DNA of 46,815 nucleotides from Candidatus Hakubella thermalkaliphila (GCF_013281975.1 NZ_BLRZ01000002.1:1-46815); one strand, 5' to 3'. Numbered from the stretch's first letter, positions 7,850 through 17,282 are shown. The notes: a model not told the origin generated them from the letters alone. A program made the numbers and translations.

Positions 7850-7956
7850 AAAATAGTCCATATTTTCATGGTTCGCGGGAGATGCTTGCATCATGGCAAA
7901 TTAGCCAGAAAATAGGTTCCCATTTTCATCATTCGCGGGTGCGGGCCCCGAAGGAC
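7847..7956 (+). repeat. Two tandem hairpin elements (copies R2 and R3) after cobA-hemD
   Basis: R2 (about 7847-7903) reads TAGAAAAT, CATATTTTCATGGTTCGCGGG, then GATGC-TT-GCATC, then ATGGCAAATTAG. R3 (about 7904-7956) reads CCAGAAAATAGG, CCATTTTCAT, ATTCGCGGGTGCGGGCCCCG. R2 keeps the stem but changes the loop relative to R1 and R4. R2 starts at the stop codon of cobA-hemD. The rest of the gap up to hemB shows no gene. Confidence 0.6.
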
Positions 7957-8057
7957 AAGTTACTTCGGAAGCATAGTTCCAGGATTTCTATTTGCTTCCG
8001 CGAAGTCCATAGGCCAGTTTTCAGTTGAAGCGTATCCCCCGGAACGGAGGGTTAGCT

Positions 8058-9029
8058 ATGTTCTATCCTAAATATCGTCTTCGACGACTCAGGAGAACCG
8101 AGAATCTTAGACGGCTGATTCGGGAGACCCAGTTGTCTGTGGACCATCTTATCTACCCTCTTTTTGTTGTGCCCGGAAAAGATCGCAGGGAGGAGATCTC
8201 CACCATGCCGGGATGCTATCGATTTTCTCTGGATAAACTGAGGTCTGAGATCAAGGAGATAGAGGACCTGGGCATCCCAGCCGTCCTATTTTTTGGCATT
8301 CCTTCCCAGAAAGATGAGGTGGGCTCAGAGGCTTATGCGGACAAGGGAATAATTCAGGAAGCCATCCGGGCTACCAAAGAGGTCTCTTCAGATCTGATAG
8401 TCATAACCGACGTGTGTCTGTGTGAATACACTTCCCATGGTCACTGCGGGATCCCGAAAAACGGGGAGATCGATAACGACTCTACCCTGGAGATCCTGAG
8501 CTCCGTGGCCCTTTCTCAGGTCAGGGCTGGGGCAGATATGGTGGCTCCTTCGGACATGATGGACGGGAGAGTGGCAGCTATTCGGGAACGTCTGGATGAA
8601 GAGGGATATTCCCATATCCCCATTATGTCCTACGCGGCCAAATACTGTTCCGGTTTCTACGGGCCCTTCCGGGAAGCAGCTGAGTCGGCTCCCAGGTTTG
8701 GAGACCGAAGATCTCACCAGATGGATCCCCCTAATTCCGATGAAGCTATGAGAGAGATAGCTCAGGACATTGAGGAGGGAGCGGACATCGTCATGGTCAA
8801 GCCGGCTCTGGCCTACCTGGATATCATCTACCGGGCCAAGAGTGAGTTCGGCTATCCTCTTGCTGCTTATAACGTAAGCGGTGAGTATTCTATGATCAAG
8901 GCGGCTGCGGCGAAGAACTGGATTGATGAAAAGAGAATTGTTCTTGAGATTCTTACCAGCATCAAAAGGGCAGGCGCTGACATGATCCTGACCTATTTTG
9001 CCAGGGATGTGGCCAGGTGGCTGGCGTGA
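8058..9029 (+). CDS. hemB: Delta-aminolevulinic acid dehydratase (porphobilinogen synthase)
   Basis: It condenses two aminolevulinate molecules into porphobilinogen. Visible features are [23 protein letters not shown], the cysteine-rich metal site [14 protein letters not shown] (from about residue 118, zinc type), [14 protein letters not shown], the Schiff-base lysine regions [15 protein letters not shown] and [10 protein letters not shown], and [13 protein letters not shown] 8058 is preferred over a possible TTG at 8025 because GGAGGG (8047-8052) lies just upstream and the family begins near this point. The protein is 323 residues, of normal length. It closes the first block of the tetrapyrrole cluster before an accessory insert. 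Confidence 0.96.
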   Translation: MFYPKYRLRRLRRTENLRRLIRETQLSVDHLIYPLFVVPGKDRREEISTMPGCYRFSLDKLRSEIKEIEDLGIPAVLFFGIPSQKDEVGSEAYADKGIIQEAIRATKEVSSDLIVITDVCLCEYTSHGHCGIPKNGEIDNDSTLEILSSVALSQVRAGADMVAPSDMMDGRVAAIRERLDEEGYSHIPIMSYAAKYCSGFYGPFREAAESAPRFGDRRSHQMDPPNSDEAMREIAQDIEEGADIVMVKPALAYLDIIYRAKSEFGYPLAAYNVSGEYSMIKAAAAKNWIDEKRIVLEILTSIKRAGADMILTYFARDVARWLA

Positions 9030-9183
9030 GAGGATTCCAAAATACAGAAAGCAGCCTCTTCCAACCTTTTGCGCTGCTCAGGTCGTTGTACCTACCTGGC
9101 CTGCGGCTCCGTGGATACCCGCTTGCTGCGGTCGAGCTCGGGGGGGGCCACAAACTTGCTCCAGGTCGTTACGCACGCTTCTA

Positions 9184-9285
9184 CAATACATAGAATTCAG
9201 GGATATGCTTCCCAAGTCCAAGGTGGGGAAGCTCCTCAGGCGTGAGATGAGGGCGGAGGAGAGGAAACTGCACGAGAAAGACTAA
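9184..9285 (+). pseudogene. C-terminal tail of an acyl-CoA synthetase (AMP-binding) gene
   Basis: The frame reads QYIEFRDMLPKSKVGKLLRREMR and ends in a stop at 9285. This is the extreme C-terminus of long-chain acyl-CoA ligases; the Lys in PKSKVGKLLRRE is the family's adenylation-step lysine. Upstream in the same frame (9030-9180) nothing resembles the enzyme, so only about 33 codons survive. It marks rearrangement directly downstream of hemB. The rest of 9030-9390 holds no recognisable gene. Confidence 0.7.
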
Positions 9286-9399
9286 AAAGGGAACGAGGGT
9301 GAGAGGCAGAAGCCAGGGAGTTGCTCTGGCGCTAAATAATGCATAAACTGATAAACGAAGAATCCCGATCGCCGGCTCGTTGAACATTACAGGAGGCTT

Positions 9400-11679
9400 A
9401 TGTCACGCATACAGGATAACCCCATTGTCACTTATGAGCGCTGCTTACGTAAGGGGGACTGCAAAAAGGCCGCCCGCATACTCGAATACCTGATCAGTCA
9501 ATATCCGAAGGATATTGAACTGCTCCAAGAGATAATCAATCTTGCGGTGTACCTTTCCTGGCAACCGGAATTGGCCCGGAAATGGCTGTTGCGGCTTATC
9601 CACCTGCGGCAGGTGTGGCTTGATTATGCCCTTCTCAGTAAGATAGAGGCCCATTTGGACAATCTGACCCGGGCCAGGGAATTCCTGAGCATGGCAAGGA
9701 GTCTGCAAAAGCAGCAACCGGGCATCCGGCCGGAGGATGCCAGCCCTGCCGAGATACTCAGGGAAGTGGATGATGTCATTAAATACAGGGAGTGGCAGAG
9801 GACACAGCAGGAATTAGAAGTAGAAACAGCAGGAAAGGAGGGGGCTGCCGGGCGGAGGGAGATAAAATCGCGTAAGACCGTCTCTTTGCCGAAGCCGGTT
9901 CAGGGAAATAAAAAAGCCCTCAAGCACCCCCGGAAGCCTGAGGTCGTCCCCTCGCCTACCCCCATCCTGATTGACACACCCACTTACAAGATCCCCGTCC
10001 GGGTCGAGCCCTTGCCAGAGGATATTATGGCATCCCTATTCACAGCCGCGGCAACCTCCCTTGACGAACTCTGCCTGCGCATAGATTATCAAATCCTGGC
10101 GATCCGGGGCGGATTCGATGAACTTCTCTGTCTTACTGCCATAAACAATGTGGACCGCTACTGGTACCAGATCGAAACGGTGAAGAAGGTGCTCAAGCGT
10201 TTCCACGGACGGGCCCTCCTGTGTGACGAGGTCGGCCTGGGAAAGACCATTGAAGCCGGGATGCTGATCAAGGAATACCTCCTCCGGAGCATGGTGAGGA
10301 ACATCCTCATCCTCACTCCGGCGCCCCTGGTCTCGCAGTGGCAGGAAGAGATGGAGGTGAAATTCGGCATCCCCTTTATCTCCACGGATTCTCCGGATTT
10401 CTCAAGGGACCCTGTGGCCTTCTGGAAACAACCCTTCCTTATTGCCTCCCTGGCAATGGCTAAGAGCGAACGGAACCTGCCCCTCGTTCTCCAGCAGTTC
10501 TACGACCTGGTCGTGGTCGACGAAGCTCACCACCTGCGGAACAAGACTACCAAGGCGTGGAAGCTGATCAACCAGCTCCAGAAGAAGTTCATTTTTCTCC
10601 TGACGGCGACCCCTGTCCAGAATAACCTGATCGAGCTCTTCAACCTGATTACCCTCCTCAAACCGGGACAGTTCAAGACCGAGAAGGTCTTCCGGCAGGA
10701 GTACGTGGCCAAGGGGAATCTGAAAAAACCGGCCCACCGGGAAAAACTCCATGAACTGCTGCGGGAGGTGATGATCCGCAACACCCGCAGCGCCATTGAT
10801 CTAAAACTTCCCAAGCGCTTTGCCACCACCATGCGCCTTTCGCCTTCCGCCCTGGAGGAAAGGATCTACGAGAGTGTCGGCGCCCGTCTGAAGTCGATGA
10901 ACCTGAAGAAACCCCTGGTAAACATGCTGCTCAGAGAGGCGGGAAGCAGCCCCTTTGCCCTGCGGGAGAGCCTCCTTAAGTTAAAAGGAGGGAACGGTCT
11001 CGGCGATCTTATCGCCATGATCGACCAGTTGGAGGAGATCAGCAAAGGGAAGGCCCTCCTGGATATTCTGAAGAAAAACCAGGCGGAGAAGAAAATCATT
11101 TTCACCCAGTTTCTCAAGAGCATGGACTATGTTACGACTCTTCTGGAGAGGAACGGGATTTCTTTTACAACCTTCTGCGGCAATATGACGGTGCGGGAAA
11201 AAGATGAGGCCATCAGACGCTTCAAGGCCGACATCCCCGTCCTTGTCTCTACCGAATCGGGCGGAGAAGGGCGGAACCTCCAGTTCTGCAACACCATAAT
11301 CAACTTCGATCTGCCCTGGAATCCTATGCGCATCGAGCAGCGGATCGGACGCCTCCACCGGATCGGCCAAACCCGGGATGTTTTTATCTTCAACCTCTCC
11401 GTTCGGGGCACTATCGAGGATTACATCATAGAAATACTGGACAGCAAGATCAACATGTTTGAGATGGTCATCGGCGAGATCGAACCTATCCTGGGACATC
11501 TGGAAGAGGAGACGGACTTTGACGATCTCATTATGGACATCTGGATGAAAAGTGCGGACCAGGAGAGCATGAGAGACCATTTCGAGAAGCTGGGAGAAGA
11601 GCTGGCGGCGGCGAAAAAACGGTATATCGAGACGCGGAATCTCGATCAGGAGATATTTGGGGAAGACTATGAGATTTAA
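9400..11679 (+). CDS. TPR-like/SNF2-family helicase, copy A
   Basis: The 759-residue protein begins with about 130 residues of TPR-like helices (YERCLRKGDCKKAARILEYL, DYALLSKIEAHLDNLTRARE). A charged linker leads to an SNF2/RapA-like helicase: LLCDEVGLGKTIEAGML (motif I, near residue 274), VVVDEAHHLRN (motif II, near 371), LLTATPVQNNLIELF (motif III), STESGGEGRNLQFC (motif V) and RIEQRIGRLHRIGQTR (motif VI, near 645). It probably translocates on double-stranded DNA with ATP. AGGAGG at 9391-9396 precedes ATG 9400. The partner gene starts 12 bp after the stop. Copy B of the pair lies at 24842-28373. No nuclease domain is evident, and the substrate is unknown. Confidence 0.9.
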   Translation: MSRIQDNPIVTYERCLRKGDCKKAARILEYLISQYPKDIELLQEIINLAVYLSWQPELARKWLLRLIHLRQVWLDYALLSKIEAHLDNLTRAREFLSMARSLQKQQPGIRPEDASPAEILREVDDVIKYREWQRTQQELEVETAGKEGAAGRREIKSRKTVSLPKPVQGNKKALKHPRKPEVVPSPTPILIDTPTYKIPVRVEPLPEDIMASLFTAAATSLDELCLRIDYQILAIRGGFDELLCLTAINNVDRYWYQIETVKKVLKRFHGRALLCDEVGLGKTIEAGMLIKEYLLRSMVRNILILTPAPLVSQWQEEMEVKFGIPFISTDSPDFSRDPVAFWKQPFLIASLAMAKSERNLPLVLQQFYDLVVVDEAHHLRNKTTKAWKLINQLQKKFIFLLTATPVQNNLIELFNLITLLKPGQFKTEKVFRQEYVAKGNLKKPAHREKLHELLREVMIRNTRSAIDLKLPKRFATTMRLSPSALEERIYESVGARLKSMNLKKPLVNMLLREAGSSPFALRESLLKLKGGNGLGDLIAMIDQLEEISKGKALLDILKKNQAEKKIIFTQFLKSMDYVTTLLERNGISFTTFCGNMTVREKDEAIRRFKADIPVLVSTESGGEGRNLQFCNTIINFDLPWNPMRIEQRIGRLHRIGQTRDVFIFNLSVRGTIEDYIIEILDSKINMFEMVIGEIEPILGHLEEETDFDDLIMDIWMKSADQESMRDHFEKLGEELAAAKKRYIETRNLDQEIFGEDYEI

Positions 11680-11691
11680 GTGGCGCTTATC

Positions 11692-12831
11692 ATGAGATCT
11701 CTTCCGGAGGTCATTGCCGGTATCCTGGAGTTACATGGGGCAGTGGTGGAAAAAGTGGGAGCCGACGGCCTGGATGTAATTGCCTCTCCGGAACTCGTCC
11801 GTCTCCTGGGTGTTCCCGAATACCACCGGCTGTCCTTTGTCGGAGGAAACGAGGGGAAGAATTCTCTCTACGCCTCCTACGACTCGGACTATTTCCGCTC
11901 CCTGGAACACCTTTTTAACGATCGGGGACGAAGGGCGGCAGTCGCGCTTTTGCACCCGACAGTCCGTCCCGAAAGGATCGCTGAAACACTGGCTGACCGC
12001 ATTCCCCTGACCAATGCTACCTTCCGCCTGGAGAGGATTGAGGAGCTGGCCATTTCCTATTTTCTGATCTATTTCCACTTCGTCGCCCTGTCGGACGATC
12101 GGCACGACGGGATGTTTTCCGTTCTAGTCAACCCCCTTAACTTCTCGACAGCCCTCCTGGAACATGTCCTGGAGGATCTGGTCGAAAAAATCAGGCCGGC
12201 GGCTGTGGTTGAGGAAATATCCGCGGCAGAGATGATGAAGATACTCAAAATAAGCCATATGGCGGCAACAGGCATGGTCAGAGACAGATTGACGGACTTT
12301 ATCCGTAGCGCAGAGAGGCGCCTCAACCGGGATGTGAAAAGGGTGTACGAGTATTACGAGACCCTGAAAGAGGAGATCCGCCGGCGCTTCCAGAAGAAGA
12401 TGCCTCAGGGGAAAGAGGTGTCAAGCCCCCCTGAAAGCGCCAACCGGGAAGAGATGGAAGCCCTGCGTACCAGACAGGAGGCCATCGATGCGGAGCGCCA
12501 GTGGAAGGTACAGGACCTGATTGCCAAATATGCCCTGAGGATAAAAATCGATCCGCTTTGCGTCATTCAGATACAGACGGCGGTCCCTGTTTTCTTCATT
12601 ACCATCAAGCGGCGCCTGTCTTCCAGACCCTTTACCGTGACCTACAACCCCCTCCTGAAAAGGGTAGATGCCCTGCCTTGCGAATCCTGCTTTCACCCCT
12701 CAGGGGCTTACACCATTTGCGACGACAAGCTCCACATCGTCTGCAACAGGTGTATCGGAGCTAATTCAACATCCAGAAAATTCCTCTGCCCGGTCTGTGG
12801 CGCAAACAGGGGAGCGAAAGACAAAGTCTAG
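11692..12831 (+). CDS. Coiled-coil zinc-finger partner of the SNF2 helicase, copy A
   Basis: I do not recognise a named family. The 379-residue protein opens SLPEVIAGILELHGAVVEKVG. It has a central helical stretch (RRLNRDVKRVYEYYETLKEE) likely to form a coiled coil, then AKYALRIKIDPL and FFITIKRRLSSRPF. It ends in a cysteine-rich module: CESCFH, IVCNRC and CPVC form CxxC knuckles. ATG 11692 is chosen over GTG 11680 because copy B starts at the equivalent residue (MNKTLPDVIADV). Copy A lacks the last two cysteine pairs seen in copy B. Tight linkage to the helicase in both copies suggests the proteins act together, perhaps with this one recognising nucleic acid or a partner. Confidence 0.8.
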   Translation: MRSLPEVIAGILELHGAVVEKVGADGLDVIASPELVRLLGVPEYHRLSFVGGNEGKNSLYASYDSDYFRSLEHLFNDRGRRAAVALLHPTVRPERIAETLADRIPLTNATFRLERIEELAISYFLIYFHFVALSDDRHDGMFSVLVNPLNFSTALLEHVLEDLVEKIRPAAVVEEISAAEMMKILKISHMAATGMVRDRLTDFIRSAERRLNRDVKRVYEYYETLKEEIRRRFQKKMPQGKEVSSPPESANREEMEALRTRQEAIDAERQWKVQDLIAKYALRIKIDPLCVIQIQTAVPVFFITIKRRLSSRPFTVTYNPLLKRVDALPCESCFHPSGAYTICDDKLHIVCNRCIGANSTSRKFLCPVCGANRGAKDKV

Positions 12832-12889
12832 GGGGAGATAAACGCCTTATCGCTTATAATCCTGATCGGGGGACATCCATTTAATCTAG

Positions 12890-13130
12890 TCCCGGCAAAG
12901 ATTCATACCTTTTCACGATCACTGCAATGGCAATGGCTTGAGCGCTATGCCCGAGGGTGGTGGAGAGAACCGCTGCCACGAGCAGGATGACAATCATAAG
13001 GGCAGCCCGTCTAATCAAACGGTGATACACGAGAGAACCGCTGCCACGAGCAGGATGACAATCATCACGTTTTTTAAACTGTAGAAAAAGGATCGCCTCG
13101 GGTGAAAAGAGGCTTTCCCGATGTCGTAAT
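12890..13130 (-). pseudogene. N-terminal fragment of a cation-transporting P-type ATPase
   Basis: On the minus strand the frame reads MIVILLVAAVLSTTLGHSAQ, AIAIAVIV. This is the first transmembrane hairpin of calcium/cation P-type ATPases, preceded one frame away by FLQFKK-like residues where the family has FxxQFKNVM. An extra A in a run of six breaks the frame. An internal duplication adds further damage. No phosphorylation motif (DKTGT) exists nearby. It is a short relic in the 425-bp gap between partner A and the C69-type gene; the rest of the gap holds nothing recognisable. Confidence 0.55.
12963..13065 (+). repeat. 35-bp direct repeat within the P-type ATPase relic
   Basis: The 35-bp sequence at 12963-12997, beginning GAGAGAACCGCTGCC, recurs exactly at 13031-13065, a spacing of 68 bp. 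Both copies encode the MIVILLVAAVLS segment on the minus strand, so the repeat is an internal duplication within the dead gene. Confidence 0.85.
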
Positions 13131-13255
13131 CCTGAAAGAAAAGCAGAATTTGTGCCCCCGAATAATCCGAAACGGGCAATTCTGCCCGAAGAGGTCATTG
13201 TCGGTTTGCCACACTGCCCGGAATATATAGTCCCTGGGGCTGCAGGAGTGAAAAG

Positions 13256-14593
13256 ATGTGCGATACTGTAGTCGTTTTAGGTAACGCCACCGCTGATGGT
13301 GCGACGATCCTGGGCAAGAACTCGGATCGGGAGCCGAACGAGGCTCATCACCTGCTGCGTATCCCCGGGGCCGTCCACGAGCCCGGCAGTCGAGTCAAGT
13401 GTACCTACATCGAGATTCCCCAGGTGGAGCGAACCTATGCCGTGCTGCTCGCCAGGCCATTTTGGATTTGGGGCGCGGAGATGGGCGCCAACGAGCAGGG
13501 CGTCGTCATCGGGAATGAAGCCGTATTCACCAAGGTTCCCTACGAAAAAGGATCGGGCCTTATCGGTATGGATCTGCTCCGCCTGGCCCTGGAGCGAGCC
13601 AGAACCGCCCGGGAGGCGCTGGATGTGATCACCCATCTCCTGACCGAATACGGTCAGGGCGGCAACTGCGGCTTTCGACACGCCACCTACTATCACAACA
13701 GTTTCCTCATCGCCGACCCGCAGTCAGCTTGGGTGTTGGAAACGGCGGGGAGACAATGGGCTGCCCTGCAAGTCAGGGACATTCGCTCCATCTCAAATGG
13801 GATCACCATCGGAAATCAGTGGGATATGGCCTCGCCGGATCTGGTTAAGTACGCCCTTGACCGGGGCTGGTGCAAAAGACGCGACGATTTCCACTTTGGT
13901 CGCTGCTACTCAGATTTTCTCTTCACTCGCTTCAGCAGGTCGAGTGAGCGCCAGTGCCGCACAGAATGGCTGCTGGCAGCTGAGCGCGGCAGGATCACTG
14001 TAGAGACCGTCATGAGCGTCTTGCGTGATCATGGCCCCCAGGCCGATTCCGATTGGTCTCCCGCGTCAGGCATCACCAGTTTCAACATATGCGCTCACGC
14101 GGGCTTTGGTCCCATCCGCGCCACCCAGACGACTGGGTCAATGGTCTCGCACCTGACACCTGCGGCGCAGACGCATTACGTTACCGGCACCGCGGCCCCC
14201 TGTACCAGCCTCTTCAAACCCGTCTGGTTGGACACCGATTTACCCGACACGGGCGCGACGCCTTCAGGCATCTATGACAAAGCAGCGCTCTATTGGCGCC
14301 ATGAGGCGCTGCATCGAGCCACGTTGCGCGACTATGCCACCTGCGTTGATCTGTATCAGGCAGAGCGCGCTGCCCTGGAGAGGCAATTTATTAAAGGCGC
14401 GGAGGCTTGTTGCAACCTGCCGGCGACACAGCGGGCTCTCTATTCGGCGCGATGTTTCCGCGAAGCGGACGAGGCCGAAGCCGTTTGGCTCAAAAGGATC
14501 AAGACTCAGAATGTCGCTCCAAAACAGGGCTGGCTGTACTCGGCTGCCTGGCGCGCCTTTAATCGTGAAGCTCAAATGCCAATAATCGGCTAA
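13256..14593 (+). CDS. C69-type (Ntn-hydrolase) dipeptidase or acyltransferase
   Basis: The protein begins MCDTVVVLGNATADGATILG. Removal of Met would expose Cys2 as the nucleophile of an N-terminal-nucleophile hydrolase. Further family-like parts are GKNSDREPNEAHHL, GANEQGVVIGNEAVFTK and SFLIADPQSAWVLETAG. At 445 residues it is near the usual size of C69 dipeptidase-type proteins. No signal peptide is visible, so it probably acts in the cytoplasm. The substrate cannot be assigned. It is GC-rich with many CGC/GCG codons, unlike the heme genes on either side, suggesting transfer along with the accessory insert. A weak GGAG-like site (13244-13247) precedes ATG 13256. Confidence 0.8.
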   Translation: MCDTVVVLGNATADGATILGKNSDREPNEAHHLLRIPGAVHEPGSRVKCTYIEIPQVERTYAVLLARPFWIWGAEMGANEQGVVIGNEAVFTKVPYEKGSGLIGMDLLRLALERARTAREALDVITHLLTEYGQGGNCGFRHATYYHNSFLIADPQSAWVLETAGRQWAALQVRDIRSISNGITIGNQWDMASPDLVKYALDRGWCKRRDDFHFGRCYSDFLFTRFSRSSERQCRTEWLLAAERGRITVETVMSVLRDHGPQADSDWSPASGITSFNICAHAGFGPIRATQTTGSMVSHLTPAAQTHYVTGTAAPCTSLFKPVWLDTDLPDTGATPSGIYDKAALYWRHEALHRATLRDYATCVDLYQAERAALERQFIKGAEACCNLPATQRALYSARCFREADEAEAVWLKRIKTQNVAPKQGWLYSAAWRAFNREAQMPIIG

Positions 14594-14835
14594 AAGACTG
14601 AGTGATCGGGGTCAGGTCTAACGGGTTGGGGCGTGTTAATGTCGATGGTGTCGTAGAATCCATTGTTTTAATTATCCAGATTTGAGTCGATTTGCCGCCA
14701 GATTTAGATTCGGAGGATGGGCCAAATGCGGAAATTGGGCCCTTTTGCAGGAACGCCAATGATGCTAATATATAAATCGCAAGGGTTGAGCAGTACTACA
14801 AAAAAATCCGAAAATTCTCTACTTCTGGTAGCTTA

Positions 14836-15945
14836 ATGGTTGCAAAAATCCTTAACCTGATCCAGAATAGCTTCCCTATCCAGGAGAGGCCTTTTGCTGT
14901 CCTGGCAGACAAAACTGGTCTTTCGGAAGGCGAAGCCATCCATCGGATTAAAGAGCTGAAAAAGAGGGGCATAATTAGAAGGATAGGGGCTATCTTTGAC
15001 TCCCGCAGTTTGGGCTATAGTAGCACTTTAGTGGCCATGCGAGTCCCTTCCCCAAGAGTAGAAGAGGTAGCCAGGCTGGTCAGCCGCTACCCTAACGTGA
15101 CTCATAATTATGAGCGGGATGGAGAATATAATCTATGGTTCACTCTCATAGCCGAATCTGAGGAAAGGATTCGGCAAATTAGGGGGGAGATCGTCGGGGC
15201 CAGTGGCATTCAGGATATCTTGAACCTTCCAGCGAAAAATATCTTTAAAATACAAGTGAACTTCTCCTTCGAGGAAGCAGGATCAAGAGAATTTCAGGAA
15301 GTCCGGGACACAGAGTGGCAAACAGAGGGGAGAATAGCTAGCTCTAAGACGAAAGACCAGGCTGTTATAGAGGATAGTATTTTGTCCCCTGGGGAAGAGA
15401 CACGAGAGCCTTTTCGTGAAGCAAAGTCAGGTAACAGAAAGGCCTTAGACGAGACAGAGGCGAGAGACCAGTTCTCTTATACTCAACAGGAGATCAATCT
15501 CATTCGTTGGCTGCAGGGTGATCTGAGCATTGAAAAAAGGCCGTTTGGGAAGATAGCTGAAAAAGTTGGTGTAGGTGAGGAGACTGTTCTGGATATGATC
15601 CGCAAGATGACAGAGAGGGGCATTATCCGGCGCTTTGGAGCGGTGTTGAACCATCAGGAAGCTGGCTATAAACACAACGCTATGGGGGTGTGGCAAGTTG
15701 CAGCGAGGGTACAGGAGGTTGGAGCGGTCATGGCTTCCTTTCCCCAGGTAAGCCACTGCTACGAGCGCCCCTCATCGCCTCAGTGGCCCTATAATCTCTA
15801 CACCATGATCCACGGACACAGCAAAGAAGAATGCACCGCCATTGCTGAGCGCATTTCCACGGCTACCGGAGTTGTCAACTACAAACTTCTCTTTAGTATA
15901 AGGGAGTTTAAGAAAACAAGTATGGAATATTTCAATGATCTGTAA
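14836..15945 (+). CDS. ahbA-ahbB: Fused siroheme decarboxylase, AhbA-AhbB type
   Basis: Two Lrp/AsnC-like modules lie in one 369-residue chain. Module 1 (residues 1 to about 145) has an HTH (LADKTGLSEGEAIHRIKELK, GIIRRIGAIFDSRSLGY) and THNYERDGEYNLWFTL. A charged low-complexity linker (about 146-212) follows. Module 2 (about 213-369) has IAEKVGVGEETVLDMI, GIIRRFGAVLNHQEAGY and SHCYERPSSPQWPYNLYTM. AhbA and AhbB are normally separate proteins forming the heterodimer that converts siroheme to didecarboxysiroheme in the alternative heme pathway; the order here is consistent with a covalent version. The hemL gene follows. The ferrochelatase step and the radical-SAM enzymes AhbC and AhbD are not in this window. 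Confidence 0.88.
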   Translation: MVAKILNLIQNSFPIQERPFAVLADKTGLSEGEAIHRIKELKKRGIIRRIGAIFDSRSLGYSSTLVAMRVPSPRVEEVARLVSRYPNVTHNYERDGEYNLWFTLIAESEERIRQIRGEIVGASGIQDILNLPAKNIFKIQVNFSFEEAGSREFQEVRDTEWQTEGRIASSKTKDQAVIEDSILSPGEETREPFREAKSGNRKALDETEARDQFSYTQQEINLIRWLQGDLSIEKRPFGKIAEKVGVGEETVLDMIRKMTERGIIRRFGAVLNHQEAGYKHNAMGVWQVAARVQEVGAVMASFPQVSHCYERPSSPQWPYNLYTMIHGHSKEECTAIAERISTATGVVNYKLLFSIREFKKTSMEYFNDL

Positions 15946-15983
15946 TCGCCTGACTGTCCGAAAATTGGTAGGAATTTTGGAGC

Positions 15984-17282
15984 ATGATGAACGGGATGAG
16001 GTTTCAGAATTCTAAGCAATTATACCAGAAAGCCTGTCAGCACATTCCTGGCGGCGTCAACAGTCCGGTTCGGGCTTTTAAATCGGTGGGCATGAAGCCC
16101 CTCTTCATCTCCCGCGGTCAGGGTTCCCGGATCTATGATGTGGATGGTAACCAGTACATAGACTATGTTTGCTCCTGGGGACCTCTGATTTTGGGTCATG
16201 CTCATCCCCAAGTGGTGCAGGCCCTTAAAAAGGTAGTCGAAAACGGGACCAGCTTTGGTGCTCCTACCGAGCTGGAAGTCCGGCTGGCGGAAAAAATTAG
16301 GGCAGCTTATCCTTCTGTGGAGCTGGTGCGCATGGTCAATTCGGGTACCGAAGCCACCATGAGCGCCATCAGATTGGCCAGAGGCTATACCCGAAGGCCC
16401 AAAGTGGTCAAGTTCGAGGGCTGTTATCACGGCCACGTGGACAGTCTCCTGGTCAGGGCTGGATCAGGTGTCACTACTTTAGGACTTCCCGATAGCCCGG
16501 GCGTCACAGAGGGAGCTAGCAGCGACACCATAGTTCTTCCCTACAACGACATCGAGCTGGTGGTGGAAACCATTGAAAGAGAACACGACCAGATTGCCTG
16601 TGTGATAGTGGAACCCGTGGCCGGCAATATGGGAGTGGTTCTTCCCCGGGAAGGTTTTCTGGAGACTCTTCGAGAGATGACTCATCTCTACGACATAGTT
16701 CTAATTTTTGATGAGGTAATGACTGGCTTTCGGGTGGCCTATGGAGGAGCTCAGCAGCTCTACGGGGTCAAGGCCGACCTGACCTGTCTGGGGAAGATAA
16801 TCGGAGGGGGTCTTCCGGTGGGAGCCTTTGGAGGCAAAAAGGAGATTATGGAGCAAGTTGCCCCTCTTGGGCCTGTTTATCAGGCGGGAACTCTCTCCGG
16901 AAATCCGGTGGCTATGACTGCAGGGCTGGTAACTTTGGAAATTCTAGAGGACCCTGCGGTATACCAGGAGCTGGAGCAAAAGACCCGACTTCTCTGCCGT
17001 GGCTTGAGAGAAGGGGCTGCTGAGGCGGGCATTGCGGTCTTTCAGACCCAGGCCGGCTCTATGGGTTGTCTTTTCTTTACTGAAGAGGAGGTTTACGATT
17101 ACAGCACGGCCAAGACCTCCGATACCAAGAGATACGCTCAATTTTTCCAAGGGATGCTATCAAGAGGAATCTATCTGGCCCCCTCCCAATTTGAGGCCTG
17201 CTTTATCTCCCTCGCCCATAGCGAAGAGGATATCTTGCGCACGACTGAGGCGGGGAGAGAAGTTTTCAAAGAATTAGAGTAG
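15984..17282 (+). CDS. hemL: Glutamate-1-semialdehyde 2,1-aminomutase
   Basis: This PLP enzyme turns the HemA product into 5-aminolevulinate. Visible motifs are [73 protein letters not shown] and [16 protein letters not shown] with the PLP lysine at about K271. At 432 residues it is of normal length. Three closely spaced ATGs (15984, 15987, 15996) are possible starts; GGAG at 15979 lies very near the first. It lies 38 bp after the siroheme decarboxylase and completes the cluster's aminolevulinate branch. Confidence 0.96.
   Translation: MMNGMRFQNSKQLYQKACQHIPGGVNSPVRAFKSVGMKPLFISRGQGSRIYDVDGNQYIDYVCSWGPLILGHAHPQVVQALKKVVENGTSFGAPTELEVRLAEKIRAAYPSVELVRMVNSGTEATMSAIRLARGYTRRPKVVKFEGCYHGHVDSLLVRAGSGVTTLGLPDSPGVTEGASSDTIVLPYNDIELVVETIEREHDQIACVIVEPVAGNMGVVLPREGFLETLREMTHLYDIVLIFDEVMTGFRVAYGGAQQLYGVKADLTCLGKIIGGGLPVGAFGGKKEIMEQVAPLGPVYQAGTLSGNPVAMTAGLVTLEILEDPAVYQELEQKTRLLCRGLREGAAEAGIAVFQTQAGSMGCLFFTEEEVYDYSTAKTSDTKRYAQFFQGMLSRGIYLAPSQFEACFISLAHSEEDILRTTEAGREVFKELE

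Noticed and set aside
8025-8057. TTG at 8025 as the hemB start.
   Set aside because: ATG 8058 has a strong GGAGGG site at proper spacing and fits the family N-terminus.
9060-9180. GC-rich stretch after hemB considered as an RNA gene.
   Set aside because: No tRNA cloverleaf or recognisable RNA fold could be drawn, and it precedes an acyl-CoA ligase tail in decayed sequence.
12963-13065. Two 35-bp repeats as a mini CRISPR array.
   Set aside because: Only two copies, the repeat encodes a transmembrane segment of a P-type ATPase on the minus strand, and no cas gene is nearby.
14594-14835. The gap before ahbA-ahbB contains GATCGGGGTCAGGTCTAAC, which recalls ends of REP-type transposase units.
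   Set aside because: No transposase frame, no second end and no other copy is visible in the window; I see no gene or clear promoter in this 242-bp stretch.
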